A DNA stretch of 64,000 nt, taken from NCBI RefSeq assembly GCF_019320115.1, contig NC_089595.1:107772158-107836157 (forward strand). The letters run 5' to 3'. Positions 1-10,190 of the stretch are shown here, piece after piece. Both the position numbers and the translations under genes were made by a program. The stretch is from Miscanthus floridulus. Its lineage: Eukaryota > Streptophyta > Magnoliopsida > Poales > Poaceae. Positions within the stretch are counted from its first letter, which is position 1; every line of letters begins with the position of its first letter. Under the pieces are notes generated by a model. That model worked only from the letters and a program-made list of their open reading frames with translations. It did not search any database and was not told where the DNA came from.

Positions 1-419
1 TTTTTTTAGAAAGAAGGTTCCCTGCTTTTGTATTTCAAAAAGCAAACAGCAGTTCAAGTTCAGCGTTTTCAGGCGCGCCCGCCTCACAGAAAGCCTTATG
101 GCACATTAACAGAAACTTCGCTCAAACTCTCAGCATTACATTCAACGATACTCTCATTTCGCCGCTCCAAAACCACTGCCCGTCAAGCTATAATCACCCA
201 CTACTAGTTTTCATAACTTGCTTGTGTTCCTACTTGCTATATAGTTTCAATTATGCTTTGCCTGAAGAAAAAAAAACAAAGTACTTTTGCAAAATTGTTA
301 AACTCCATTGTATTAGGACCATGGTTTTTTTCTCAAATAGGCAAGAGATCTGTGTAGTGTATCATTGCATTAAGAAGAAGAACACGAGTTTACAACAGCA
401 CCAAAACACACAAACATGA

Positions 420-713
420 TCAAGATAGACCAGCCAATCTATGAGCCAGGACCTCCAAATGAATAAAACCTCTATCACCATCTAGACACCAGAGATGGAC
501 TTCCTTGGCGATTTTTCTAAGAACTAGCTGTATACTAGTGTTGGCTCCATTGAACACCGTGTTATTTCGATGTTTCCACAGAGACCAAGCGACCAAAATA
601 ATCAGAGAGTTAAGGCCTCGCTTGAGAGCTCTGGGGATCAAGTCATTTACCCTCAACCACCACTCATTGAACATCATTGTATTGATCATGGTATTAAGGT
701 GCATAATCCTCAT
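420..713 (-). mobile_element. LINE reverse-transcriptase ORF fragment (3' end)
   Basis: The minus strand reads openly through a stretch with an EWW motif, then NSLIILVAWSLWKHRNNTVF. This is typical of the region downstream of the reverse transcriptase and zf-RVT domain in plant L1-type LINEs. Only the last ~97 codons remain, so it is a dead 5'-truncated copy, as is common for LINEs. The window begins with a run of T at 1-7, which could be the element's poly(A) tail on the minus strand, but 1-419 has no other recognisable content. It lies directly upstream of an exon of the IRX10-like gene, presumably in an intron. Family assignment is by motif recognition. Confidence 0.6.
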
Positions 714-743
714 GCTTTCAATGCGGATGTGATTAAATTTCAG

Positions 744-2162
744 GAAGTGCTGGTGATGTGCTTGAAGATGATCCTGTTGGAAGGCTCAAGGTATATGTCT
801 ATGAGTTGCCTCCCAAGTACAACAAGAATATACTGGCAAAAGATTCGCGATGCCTCAGCCACATGTTTGCTACAGAGATATTCATGCATCGCTTCCTGTT
901 GACAAGCGCGGTCCGGACTCTAAATCCGGACGAAGCTGATTGGTTCTATACTCCAGTATACACAACGTGCGACCTTACACCATGGGGTCATCCCTTGACT
1001 ACGAAGTCTCCACGAATGATGAGAAGCGCGATTCAGTATATTTCCAAGCGTTGGCCCTACTGGAACAGGACGGAGGGAGCAGACCATTTCTTTGTCACAC
1101 CACATGACTTTGGAGCATGCTTCTATTTCCAGGTGAGTCACAGAGCCATAAACCATGAATGAATCCTACATATGAGTACCAATGCAACTAGGAATGCAAA
1201 GTGATAAAATCGAATTCCAGCCTAGCCGTTTCCCCATATATACACAGCATCTGTTCTAGCACCATCCACCTACCGTGCACTCAAAATTCCTACTGTCCTA
1301 CTGTTCAGGAAGAGACGGCCATCCAGCGAGGTGTCCTTCCGGTGCTGCGCCGTGCTACGCTGGTCCAGACTTTTGGGCAGAAGCATCATGCCTGCCTCAA
1401 GGAAGGCTCCATCACCATCCCGCCGTATGCTCCTCCTCATAAGATGAGAACTCACATTGTTCCGCCAGAGACCCCTCGGTCGATCTTTGTCTACTTCCGT
1501 GGTCTGTTCTATGACACTGCAAATGATCCTGAGGGTGGTTACTATGCAAGGTACGCACCTAAACTGTGTACCTGACAAGGAGTCTTATTAGTGAATCATC
1601 ATTGATTCGAAAGTCTGACGCACCTCCTACCGTGTGTATGCAATGCAGGGGCACCCGTGCGTCAGTATGGGAGAACTTCAAGAACAACGCTCTGTTCGAC
1701 ATCTCGACAGAGCACCCACCAACCTACTACGAGGACATGCAGCGCGCCATCTTCTGCCTGTGCCCACTGGGGTGGGCGCCATGGAGCCCCCGTCTGGTGG
1801 AGGCCGTGGTGTTCGGCTGCATCCCCGTGATCATCGCCGACGACATCGTGCTCCCGTTCGCGGACGCGATCCCGTGGGAGGAGATCGGCGTGTTCGTGGC
1901 AGAGGACGACATCCTGAAGCTGGACACCATCCTGACGTCCATACCCATGGAGGAGATCCTCCGCAAGCAGAGGCTGCTGGCGAACCCGTCGATGAAGCAG
2001 GCGATGCTGTTCCCGCAGCCCGCGGAGCCGAGGGACGCGTTCCACCAGGTGCTCAACGGGCTGGCGCGGAAGCTGCCCCACGGCAAGGGCGTGTTCCTCA
2101 AGCCCGGGCAGAGGGTGCTCAACTGGACGGAGGGGACCCGGGATGACCTCAAGCCGTGGTAG
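744..2162 (+). CDS. IRX10L: IRX10-like GT47 exostosin-family glycosyltransferase (xylan backbone), 3' exons
   Basis: Three exons join in frame: 744-1132 (acceptor cag at 741-743, donor gtgagt), 1309-1550 (donor gtacgc) and 1649-2162 with stop TAG. The product starts near SAGDVLEDDPVGRLKVYVYELP and contains the exostosin/GT47 core, with HDFGACFYFQ, LVQTFGQK, FVYFRGLFYD, CLCPLGWAPWSPRLVEAV and PVIIADDIVLPF. These are hallmarks of the IRX10/IRX10L (GUT) clade, Golgi type II membrane proteins that elongate the beta-1,4-xylan backbone of secondary walls. The C-terminus (DDLKPW) is complete. The short signal-anchor exon 1 of the family is not visible. It lies left of the window or has been lost, and a LINE remnant abuts exon 2. 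There are no stops in the joined exons, so the visible part looks functional. Which paralogue it is remains unsettled. Confidence 0.9.
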
Positions 2163-3033
2163 GTGTATTGTATAGTATAGTGGCGACTGGTGAGGCACCG
2201 TCACCATTCGCCGTGGCTGGTGCTCTTTTGTAAACGACAACAACCAGATGAGAGGCTGATCGATGATGGTGATGCTGATGAGTGAACCACACAACCATTG
2301 ATGATTAAAAATGTAAAGCTCTTCTCTTGCTCCAACCTTTCTTCGTTTTGAGGCAACGTGCCTGTCTGTCTTGCCTGTATATATATGCTAGTATAAGTAC
2401 ATGGCAATTCAGGGTGGCCTGGGCAAGACAAAAGTTGAGGTGCCAAGACAGCAATTCATTGGATACGAAACACAGCCTGTTCTCATCCGTTTTTTCAGTT
2501 CATATTTTAAATGCAGACAAGTACATCTTTTTGGACAGAAACGCTTCTTTTTGGGTTCCAACTTTGCTTAGTTTATTTTTTCTAACAAAAAACCTCTTTT
2601 GGGGTTCCAGCTTTGCTTACTTTATTTTTTCTAACAAAAAACCTTGCAATAAGTTTCAAAGTATGGATCGCAAACAGTTGCCCACACGAGAAACTTCGCA
2701 GCTCTGCCTGAGCCCTGAGCCTAGGGACCAAAGTTTTTAACTCTTTAGAATTGGAAAGGGGGCCGCAGGAAGGCGCACCCCCTCTTATTCTCTTAAAACA
2801 AATTGTGGGTAAAAAAAATTCCTACCAAACTATGGGAGAAAAATTCAGATGGGGACAGTCCTAGTGGGGCATCTTCAGGCACTATGACACGACTTCTTTA
2901 TTAGGCACCATAACGGATCAAAAGATACATGTAGAGTCGCGTTATAGGGCCCAAAGATACACCATGGAACTGTACATTTCGCATGTGCAATGCGTAGGCC
3001 ACGGGACTTCCGCTTGGCATGCCTCATGTAATT
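2163..3033. other. 3' flank of the IRX10-like gene, no gene seen
   Basis: Probable 3' UTR to about 2450, followed by AT-rich spacer. A phrase around 2545-2640 is repeated about 57 bp apart (ttttgggttccaactttgcttagtt, then ttttggggttccagctttgcttactt), a short tandem duplication. No coding capacity recognised. Confidence 0.5.
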
Positions 3034-3041
3034 GTTGACGT

Positions 3042-3833
3042 TAGGGCTGGATATCAAGCCAGCTCAGCTCGGTTCGGTCCAGCTCAAGCTGGTTTGTTAG
3101 GTTAGCTCGGCTCGTCAATATTATGAGCTAGAGCTCGGCTCGGCTCGTTATCGGGCTCGGCTGGTTCGTTTAGCTCGCGAGCTACTAAAAAAATAGAACA
3201 TACATGTTTATAATGTTTATGCTACATTAATTTCAGAACGTGACGTCCATCATTATACAACCATACATGATTAATACATATCAGGTTCATCAAAAGTATC
3301 AACCATGCAACATAGCTGGTCCATCCATAATCATGCAGTTCCAGCATACTAACTAGTTGCTTCACAGCCTGTTTGTTTGGTCGTAAACGATCGTAAATTT
3401 CCAGCCAGAATAGTATTTTTCTCTCACACCAAACCAGCCAGCAGTAATAATCTACGATCGTATATGATCGTTTCAGCCCCAGCCGAACAAGCTGTCAATG
3501 TCAGCATCATCATCATCTCCTTGAAAAACAATCCATAAAATCAACATTTAAGTACCACAATAATTATAAAATTAAAATTTATATGAAACAACTGAAAATA
3601 AGGATTACATACCAATAGACTAGGTGTACACTTCTAGGTTAGCATCATCATCTTCTGAATTAATGGTCGTGGTCTTATAAGCCTCAGCTCGTGAGCAGCT
3701 TGTGAGCTGTCTCGTTAAAATAGCTAGCTAGACTTCCAGCTCAACTCGTGAAAAAATTAAAATAAACCGAGTCGAGCCGAGCCGACCACGAATCCAGCGA
3801 GTTAGCTGGCCGTGAGTATTTTATCCAGACCCA
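3042..3833. mobile_element. Non-autonomous hAT-like element
   Basis: The ends are inverted: TAGGGCTGGAT on the left, and TGGGTCTGGAT as reverse complement of the right. Both subterminal regions carry clustered GAGCTCGGCTCG-type motifs in opposite orientation. Flanking 8-mers GTTGACGT (3034-3041) and GTTGATAT (3834-3841) look like an 8-bp target duplication that differs only where a CpG became TpA. An 8-bp TSD and TAGGG ends fit the hAT superfamily. No transposase is encoded. A second element is nested inside at about 3364-3495. Confidence 0.6.
3364..3495. mobile_element. MITE nested in the hAT-like element
   Basis: An approximately 130-bp AT-rich segment begins cagcctgtttgtttgg and ends as its imperfect inverse ccagccgaacaagctg. 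Internal inverted gatcgtaaa / gatcgtttc motifs flank ttctctcacaccaaaccagcc. The structure matches a very common grass MITE family. No clear target duplication was found. Confidence 0.45.
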
Positions 3834-4000
3834 GTTGATATTCACGGTGCAGGGGTGCACATTTTATAGCGGGAGCTCGCGCGCGCATCCAGCTTTGCCT
3901 GCCGTAGTGGTGCTAAACGAAAGACGTGTTCAGCTACGCTCTGCAGCTCCAGCTGAGTTCACGATTTCTCATGGCGCTATTGAGACATGGAGATGTATCG

Positions 4001-4130
4001 AGCTGTTCGCTCTTACAAGCCGTACTATTTTAGTCATGAATAATATTTTTTTTCTCACAACAAATCAACCAATAATATTTTTGGTCATGGCTTATCACTC
4101 GGTCATGGCTTATCACTCAAGTGAACAGGA
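4001..4130. mobile_element. Small MITE with an internal 18-bp duplication
   Basis: The terminal motifs agctgttcgct and gtgaacagga are imperfect inverses, and the core ttttctcacaacaaatcaacc is shared with the MITE at 18867-18964. The phrase ggtcatggcttatcactc occurs twice in direct tandem (4083-4100 and 4101-4118). Confidence 0.45.
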
Positions 4131-4483
4131 CATATATGAGCCTTTTAAGATCGGGCCGAAAGGAATCAGTCAGACTGCAGGCTGCAAGGATCTGTTAGGC
4201 TCTCTAGCTTTCCTTCTCCTTACCTTCCTAAAACATGGGCTCCGTTAGAAGCTTTGTTTTTACTTTCTAATTCTGCAGCTGCACGCTCTCGTGGTATGGG
4301 TAAAAGAATTCCATCCAAGAAAAAGATAAAAAGATTACATATGCTGCTACTGTACTTTCAGAATGTGCAAGAGGATGGCTTAAACCACAACCTGAACCTA
4401 AAGCGAAGAAGTCCAAAATTATTGTTTCTTATATATACCGTACAAACACCTGCAAACCTCATGTGCACATGTTTTATAAAGTA

Positions 4484-4732
4484 CTCCCTCCGTTCAGGAA
4501 AATACACAACTATAAGTTGCGTGCCAGATAAAGTTATTCACGTTTGACTAAGTTTTTAGTGGATAATATTCATATTTATGACTCTAAATTAATTTATTAT
4601 GAAAAATATATTTCATACTCGATCTAATGATATTTATTGATGTCATAAATATTTATAGTTTTTATCTATAATTGGTCAAACATGATATACTAAAACATGG
4701 TACTGTGCTCATGTTTTCTTGGACGGAGGGAG
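4484..4732. mobile_element. Stowaway-type MITE (Tc1/mariner)
   Basis: Perfect terminal inverted repeats CTCCCTCCGT and ACGGAGGGAG are flanked on both sides by the dinucleotide TA, the diagnostic Stowaway target duplication. The interior is AT-rich with no coding capacity, and the 249-bp length is typical. Confidence 0.85.
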
Positions 4733-4734
4733 TA

Positions 4735-5138
4735 CAAACACAAGTTGTCGGCCGTCCAAACAGCGTGCGACCCAAAAGGAAGCAGAGACCGTCGCGGAGC
4801 CGACGATCACCCCAGCCACGAGGACGCCGTAGTACACGAGACGGATGTCTTGCTGTGATGGGAGAAGATGGAACTCAGGTGCGCTGATTATTAGGTATGG
4901 CGGAATTGTGACCAGGTGGGGGGGGCTCGAGCCCCTCCTACCTCGGATGCACCTCAGAAGCCTTCCCTTCAGCCCTGTCAGGAACTATCATCAATTGGGC
5001 TGGGTTATGTCATTATAATTAGATTGGATTATACTTTTCACGCCTCTCAACATTAAAGTCCAAAAAGTACTCTTGCAGTGGTGTTAAAATGATCCATTCG
5101 TTTTTGCCTATTTTCCAGGTTTTTCTCAGCCCATAAAA
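4735..5138. other. Intergenic region, no gene seen
   Basis: A GC-rich patch at 4745-4880 has no recognisable product. A G-run followed by ctcgagcccctcct at 4919-4940 resembles a phrase near 6965-6985. The last part may be the promoter of the DUF26 pseudogene, although I could not identify a TATA box with confidence. Confidence 0.35.
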
Positions 5139-5698
5139 ATGGCAAGTTTGTTGAGTGTTGCCATGATTCTGATTCTAGTGAGTTTGAGCACTACGACATC
5201 CTGGGCTTCCTACTGCCCAGGTGGCTACTTTACACCAGGTAGTTCATATAGCAGTAGCCTGAAGGCGGTGGCAACAATCCTGCCCAGAAGAGTGGGATCT
5301 TCCCCACTCTTGTTTTTGAGTGAGTCTATTACTTCACGTGGGGGCGGGGAGGTCTACGCATTCGCACAATGCTGGCGAGGCTCATCTTCTCCACTCTTGT
5401 TTGCGAGTGAGGCTATTACTTCACGCGAGGGTGGGGAGGTTACGCATTCGCACAATGATGGCGAGGCTCTCAGAGCTCAATATGCGAGAGATGTGTTGCT
5501 GCGGCTTTTGGAGATGCAAGCGTTGTTTGTCAGTCCAGGGAGGGCGCGTTTATATTCCGTGATAAGTGCACTGTAGGCTATTATATGAAGAAGATAGAGA
5601 TGTTCCCTTATGACCCTTCAATCGGTATAGTTGCAAGGAGATTTGAGAGCACTCAGATAGTAATTCAAAGCAACACATTTGAGGATGCAGTGCATTGA
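5139..5698 (+). pseudogene. Broken DUF26 (Gnk2-like) secreted protein gene
   Basis: ATG at 5139 opens a hydrophobic signal peptide (MASLLSVAMILILVSLSTT) followed by ASYCPGGYFTP, the classic start of a DUF26 domain as in cysteine-rich receptor-like kinases and secreted repeat proteins. Further on are VYAFAQC, then in a shifted frame the CX8CX2C continuation (ICERC), AAFGDASVVCQ, FRDKCTVGYYMKKIEMF and a stop at 5696-5698. An 87-bp tandem duplication (5297-5469) with a 1-bp deletion in its second copy throws the frame, so the first reading frame ends early at 5576. Without the duplication the cysteine spacing is canonical. No second DUF26 domain or kinase is visible, so only one domain is left, truncated or originally short. 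Confidence 0.7.
5297..5469 (+). repeat. 87-bp tandem duplication inside the DUF26 pseudogene
   Basis: The segment starting atcttccccactcttg at 5297 recurs at 5384 with several substitutions and one missing base (aggtctacg versus aggttacg). The second copy is therefore 86 nt and causes the frameshift. Confidence 0.85.
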
Positions 5699-5705
5699 TT
5701 GATAT

Positions 5706-6936
5706 TGTCGGGTTCATAAACCCAGGGTCCCTCAGGGACAGGCTTCCACGCCAAGGCTCGGCTCAAGAATCTAAACACGACAGGCCGGAAGGGCGGCCCA
5801 GTCACCGACCGGAAGGTCTGGGCCAAGAGGAGCGGCGCCCGCTCCTCGACCACTTCGGCCCACCTCTCCGATCGGAGCGCTCGCTTCGGTCTCCAGCCGC
5901 CTCCGGACGCCCTCTCCGATCGGAAGGCCTGGCCCAAAACGCTACTTCCGACTCTGACCCCGCGTCCCTCCGACCGGGGGCTCGTAGGAACCCTGCTCAC
6001 CGCTCTTCTCCGACTGGTGTGACCAGAGCCGACTGGGGCTTTCCGACCGGGGACGCCAGCTCGGAAAGGACCAGGGGACGAACGGAGAACGCAAGCCAGG
6101 GCGCACAAGTCAAACCACGACCATACCCTGTACGCCTGCAGGAACAGTACTCTGCAACCGTCCTAGCACAAACAGTATTGTAGGCGCCGACATTTCCCTC
6201 TACAGTATTGTAGGCGCCGACAAAACCCATACGGTAAGGCCCCCACGTGCCTCTGGGCATCGATAGTGTTGTGGGTGCCGGGATTTACCGTACCGGGTGA
6301 ACGTGGTGAGACTCCTCACATGCCTCTAGGCATCAAACAATATTTGTGGGTACCGACATCTACTACTCCTGAAGAAAGATCCGCAACCTCCCACATGCAT
6401 CTGACATACTACAGTGACGTCAACAGTGTTGTGGGCGCCTACCATTATCTTGTCCCCGCCGGCGTGGGCAGCAAGGCTCAGTAACATACGCACCCTTTCT
6501 CTCTCACTTATAAAGCCGTCTCCTTCATCTATAAAAGGGGACGCGCTCCCTTCAACAAAGGGGGATTGATCCAGTTGATCAGAGTTCCTTTAGATTCATC
6601 ATATCGATAGCTCAAAAGCACAGAACCACCAGGTTCGGACCTCAGGCACACGCTTGAACACTTAGCTCATAGCGGAGTTCCTGTCGCTCTCGGTCCTTCC
6701 GACCGGAGCTGACCGGACCTCTTGTACACCCCATCTTTCTCCTTCTCGTTTGTAACCCCACTGCAAACTTCGAGCAGCTGGGCTCAGAAATAAAGTCACT
6801 GACCGACCCAAACTGGACGTAGGGCACGTTGCCTGAACCAGTATAAATCCTGTGTCATTGAGTGCTAGGCCACCTCCGATCACAACGTACGGCAAAACCA
6901 CAAATATTCACTAGTTGGTCACTTTCTGTACAGACA
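5706..6936 (+). mobile_element. Solo LTR, probably gypsy type
   Basis: The segment begins TGTCGGGTT and ends CTGTACAGACA (TG...CA with TGTC/GACA). It carries a promoter-like ctataaaagggga near 6529 and an AATAAA at about 6788, the order expected in the U3-R of an LTR. The left half has many CCGACCGG motifs, and 6160-6440 carries five degenerate copies of a phrase like acagtattgtaggcgccgac. I found no matching 5-bp target duplication (gatat versus tatac), so the ends may be eroded. No internal domain is attached. Confidence 0.55.
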
Positions 6937-7501
6937 TATACACAATGGCGGATTTGTCATCGGTGCGGGAGGGGGGCACAAGCCCCTTGTCCGGTGCGGC
7001 AGAGGCGGCGACGCAGACCGGCAAGCGGTGTTAGTAGTAGACTGGTGCAGGAGAGGTGGCGACGCATGGACCTCCTATAAAATAGCTGATTTGTCTATGT
7101 TGAGGGTGTTCTCAGCGTGTGTCTCAAAAATACTAAAACAACAACTGTACATTAAGCACATGAGTCAATAAGGGGATCAAAGGTTCTATTGTAAATTAAC
7201 CAAATTTAGTAATTGCAATGGATCACAGTTCAAGGTACAACCAATTATATACCTAGCATGACTAGTTTTTTTTCTTTGTTATAAGCTAGTTTATATTCAT
7301 CTACTTCTATCGTAGCATATGAAGATGCATTTGGAAGTGTCCTTAAAATTATCAACCAAAGCTCGTAACCAGAAATAAAAATGAGAAGTGAGAGAAGAAC
7401 ATAAAGGTCTAAGATTATTTCTGGAACGCCTAGCAAGAAATGTAGAACGAAAGAAAAAGTCAACGAAGAGCACTACTGTGACTAATGCCAAGCTAAGGGC
7501 A
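6937..7501. other. Intergenic, no gene seen
   Basis: A short GC-rich patch at 6950-7060 with a run of CGG/GGC is followed by AT-rich sequence. No recognisable coding region or TE terminus. Confidence 0.35.
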
Positions 7502-8404
7502 GGGCTTGTTTGATAACATGTAGTTATTAGTTTGGGCCAAAAATTAATCAAAATAGTTTTGGTTTGATAGCTAGTTGGTTAGAGCATCTCCAACAGTACC
7601 CAATAATCCTTCCAAATCCATGTTTTTTGGGAAAAATGAAAAAAAAACTATCTTTAACAACTCCCAAACTCACATCCCAATCTTTTGGCACTTGTGAAAA
7701 AAAACCCTTGGCGCGTAAAGATCTGCGGAGTCGAGGTTGCGCGTATCCTCCTTTCCCCGTGTGGTATCCTCCTTGGCGCGGCATGAAGCCCCAACAGCAA
7801 GTGTGGCAAGCGGACGCACGTGGTAGAGCGCAGCGCCGAGGACGCCGGAGAGCGCGCCCTCCGCTACCACGCCGCCGCCGCCGCCGCAGCCACCCTGGAG
7901 CACACGGCTGAGCCACCGCGGGCCTTCTCTCACGGGTAAGCGTGGTCCTTGGCATGCCACCGCGCCACCCCACGCTGCTGGCCTGGCCCTTCCGGCCGGG
8001 ATCGGTCACTCGCTCTCGTCCGCGTGTGCTCTATTGCGAGCCTAAGAAGAAGAAGGGAGTGGGAAACGGAAAGGAGGAAAGACATGGTGAGAAAAGTGCA
8101 AGAGAGAAAGATCTGTTAGGAGGGCTTAAACAAGTATAGAAACAAATTTAGGGTTCATGATGCAAAAGTGCCGCAGTATTACAAACTCTTGGAGATGACC
8201 TTCATTATTCCTCTAATACTTTTTCGGAAGTTGCAAAACTCTATGTTTTTGGGATCAAGATATAGGGTACTCTTGGAGATGCTCGTTGAAGGCTTAGGTA
8301 AAAAATTAGCCTAGCTATTAACTATCCTATTTGGAAGCAATAGAGCTAATTTAAGCTAAAATTAGATAGCTAACCATGAGCCCATAATATCAAAACATGC
8401 CCCC
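7502..8404. mobile_element. MITE-like outer element interrupted by another transposon
   Basis: Left gggcttgtttgataaca and right tatcaaaacatgcccc are imperfect inverses. Subterminal agctagttggtt / ttagctaaaattagatagctaacc are also inverse-like. The outer sequence is split by the element at 7582-8284. Target duplications are unclear. Confidence 0.35.
7582..8284. mobile_element. Class II element with GC-rich cargo
   Basis: The 20-bp termini GAGCATCTCCAACAGTACCC and its inverse differ at one base. The AT-rich ends surround a strongly GC-rich block (about 7715-8040) with gene-like composition, including proline/arginine-rich open frames on both strands, although I recognise no domain. AT-rich TIRs around a GC-rich core resemble transposons that have captured a gene fragment (Pack-type). 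I could not find a convincing target duplication, so the superfamily is open. Confidence 0.5.
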
Positions 8405-8515
8405 TAAATACAGGAAGCATAAGCAAACAAAAGTTAACCTATCTCGGCTATCAAACGGGGGGCTCAACTAATCATCGAAGCGGTCAATCCCACAACCCCC
8501 ACGGATTTTTCCTTT

Positions 8516-9004
8516 TTAGAAAAAAATTATTTTCACAACTTTTTTTGTGAAAGTTGCAAAGTTAAGATATAACTTATGTGCATAACTTTTTATGTGACAA
8601 CTTATCACCAAAACTTCTCATCATGATTTTTACTTTTTAAAAAATATATATTTCTATAACTTTATATTTTTAGATAGTTACAAAGTTGTACTCGTAACTT
8701 TTTACGTGGCAACTAATCACTACAACCTCTCATCAAATTTTGTTGACTTTTCTTTTATTTGAAAAAACATTGTTTGCATAACTTTTTAATTTTGGAAAGT
8801 TATAAAGTTATACTCACCACTTTTATGCATAACTTCTTAGGGAACAACTTATCACTACAACTTCTCATCATAACTTTTTTACTTTTTTAGGGGAGAGATA
8901 TTTATGTAACTTTCTTTTTTTTGAAAAGTTACAAAGTTATACTCATAACTTATATGAATAATATTTTACTTGACAACTTGTCACCACAACTTCTTAGTTT
9001 AAGA
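8516..9004. repeat. Four degenerate tandem copies of a ~125-bp AT-rich unit
   Basis: Copies start near 8516, 8648, 8771 and 8898. Each contains the phrases cataacttt, aaagttacaaagttatactc, gtgacaacttatcac and aacttctcatca in the same order. No coding capacity. The 9005-9200 stretch after it is simple A-rich sequence. Confidence 0.65.
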
Positions 9005-9208
9005 ATAAGAAAAACAATTAGATTAATGTGAAAAATGAAAAGGCACAAAAAAAAAAGGAAAATAAGAAAAGGAAAACAAGAAATGAGAAAAAGAAAAGAA
9101 ATAATATGATGAAACGAGAAAATAAGTTAGAAAACCGCTCGTGAATAAAACGTCGGTAAATTAGATTTGCAATAGAAAATAGACAGGTCGTTGAGAGGAT
9201 GTCATATA

Positions 9209-9748
9209 TGTTGGAAATAATAGCAATTTAGTGGCGCATAAATTAATTCCGATATTGAGAAAAAGAAAAACGACATGTATCATAGGTGTGCGGTTTAACA
9301 CTAGCATTACGATTCGAAGCAAACTCAAACTCTAGTGCTAATAACAGAAGAAACACAAGAATGAACAACAGAGAAAGTGTAGGCATTCTTACAGTGAGGT
9401 TTTCGGCGCTAGAGAGATCGCAAAAGTAGACGAAGCATACCGTCAATGGAGATTCTTGAACACTGGCGTAGAGGGAAGAAGACATTCAGCGAGCAGTCAC
9501 GACGACGTTTCAAAAAAACCTGATACAGCCCCTACCTCCTGCAGGGACACACGAGGACGTAGGCTTCAAAGACCCGCTCTCTCGGCGCCGATGACACGTC
9601 GGCGACGGGATGGGGAAGACGGCGGCAGTGCAGTACATTGGTAAGAGGAGAAGATGAATTGTCTCTACTGAGGACGATGTCTCATCCCAATATATACACG
9701 CGTCGTAGCTATTTATTTATAATTTGGGCCAGCCCAAATCTTCTAACA
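9209..9748 (-). mobile_element. Solo LTR, copia-like
   Basis: The ends are TGTTGGAA and TTCTAACA, a TG...CA pair with inverted TGTT/AACA. Flanking 5-mers are atata (9204-9208) and agata (9749-9753), matching at four of five positions. In the reverse orientation the LTR starts tgttagaagatttgggc and has a ttataaataaat promoter-like box, so I place it on the minus strand. There is no internal sequence. Confidence 0.5.
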
Positions 9749-9753
9749 AGATA

Positions 9754-10190
9754 TACTCCATCCACTTGCTTAGTAGGGCTCACCACGTGATTAGTGCCAC
9801 TTAACGTCTCCGTTCGTTTGGAAACGAGCATATGACCGTCAAACAGGATTTGGGGATGAAAATTACACTGCATTTTAAATTTATAATGAAATTAAAGAAA
9901 GCCTCTGCAAGCAGTAGATGGCCTGCTTGAAAAAAAAAATTATGCTATGCCCAATGTACCCAGAATACAAATTGCTCTTAGATGTATATCTTCTTAGGAT
10001 AAAGCTACGAAATTTGCTTTTCCATTTTTATCTCCCTATGGGAAGCAATGTTAAAATTCAACTCAAACAGTGCAAAACGTTTGCTTTTGGTCCTCGCAAC
10101 TTCGCAACGGATGGTGGCATTGGGGGCGAATCGTGGGGGGCGTCCGGTTGAAAAGCGCAAGCACTGCCATGGCTGTGCTGACAAAAATCG
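9754..10190. other. Intergenic, no gene seen
   Basis: Contains a purely AT-rich part and a GC-richer part from about 10080. No recognisable gene or transposon terminus. Confidence 0.3.

Noticed and set aside
9243..9485. Small secreted protein with a hydrophobic N-terminus on the minus strand
   Set aside because: It lies wholly inside the probable solo LTR 9209-9748, has no recognisable domain and no support beyond being open.
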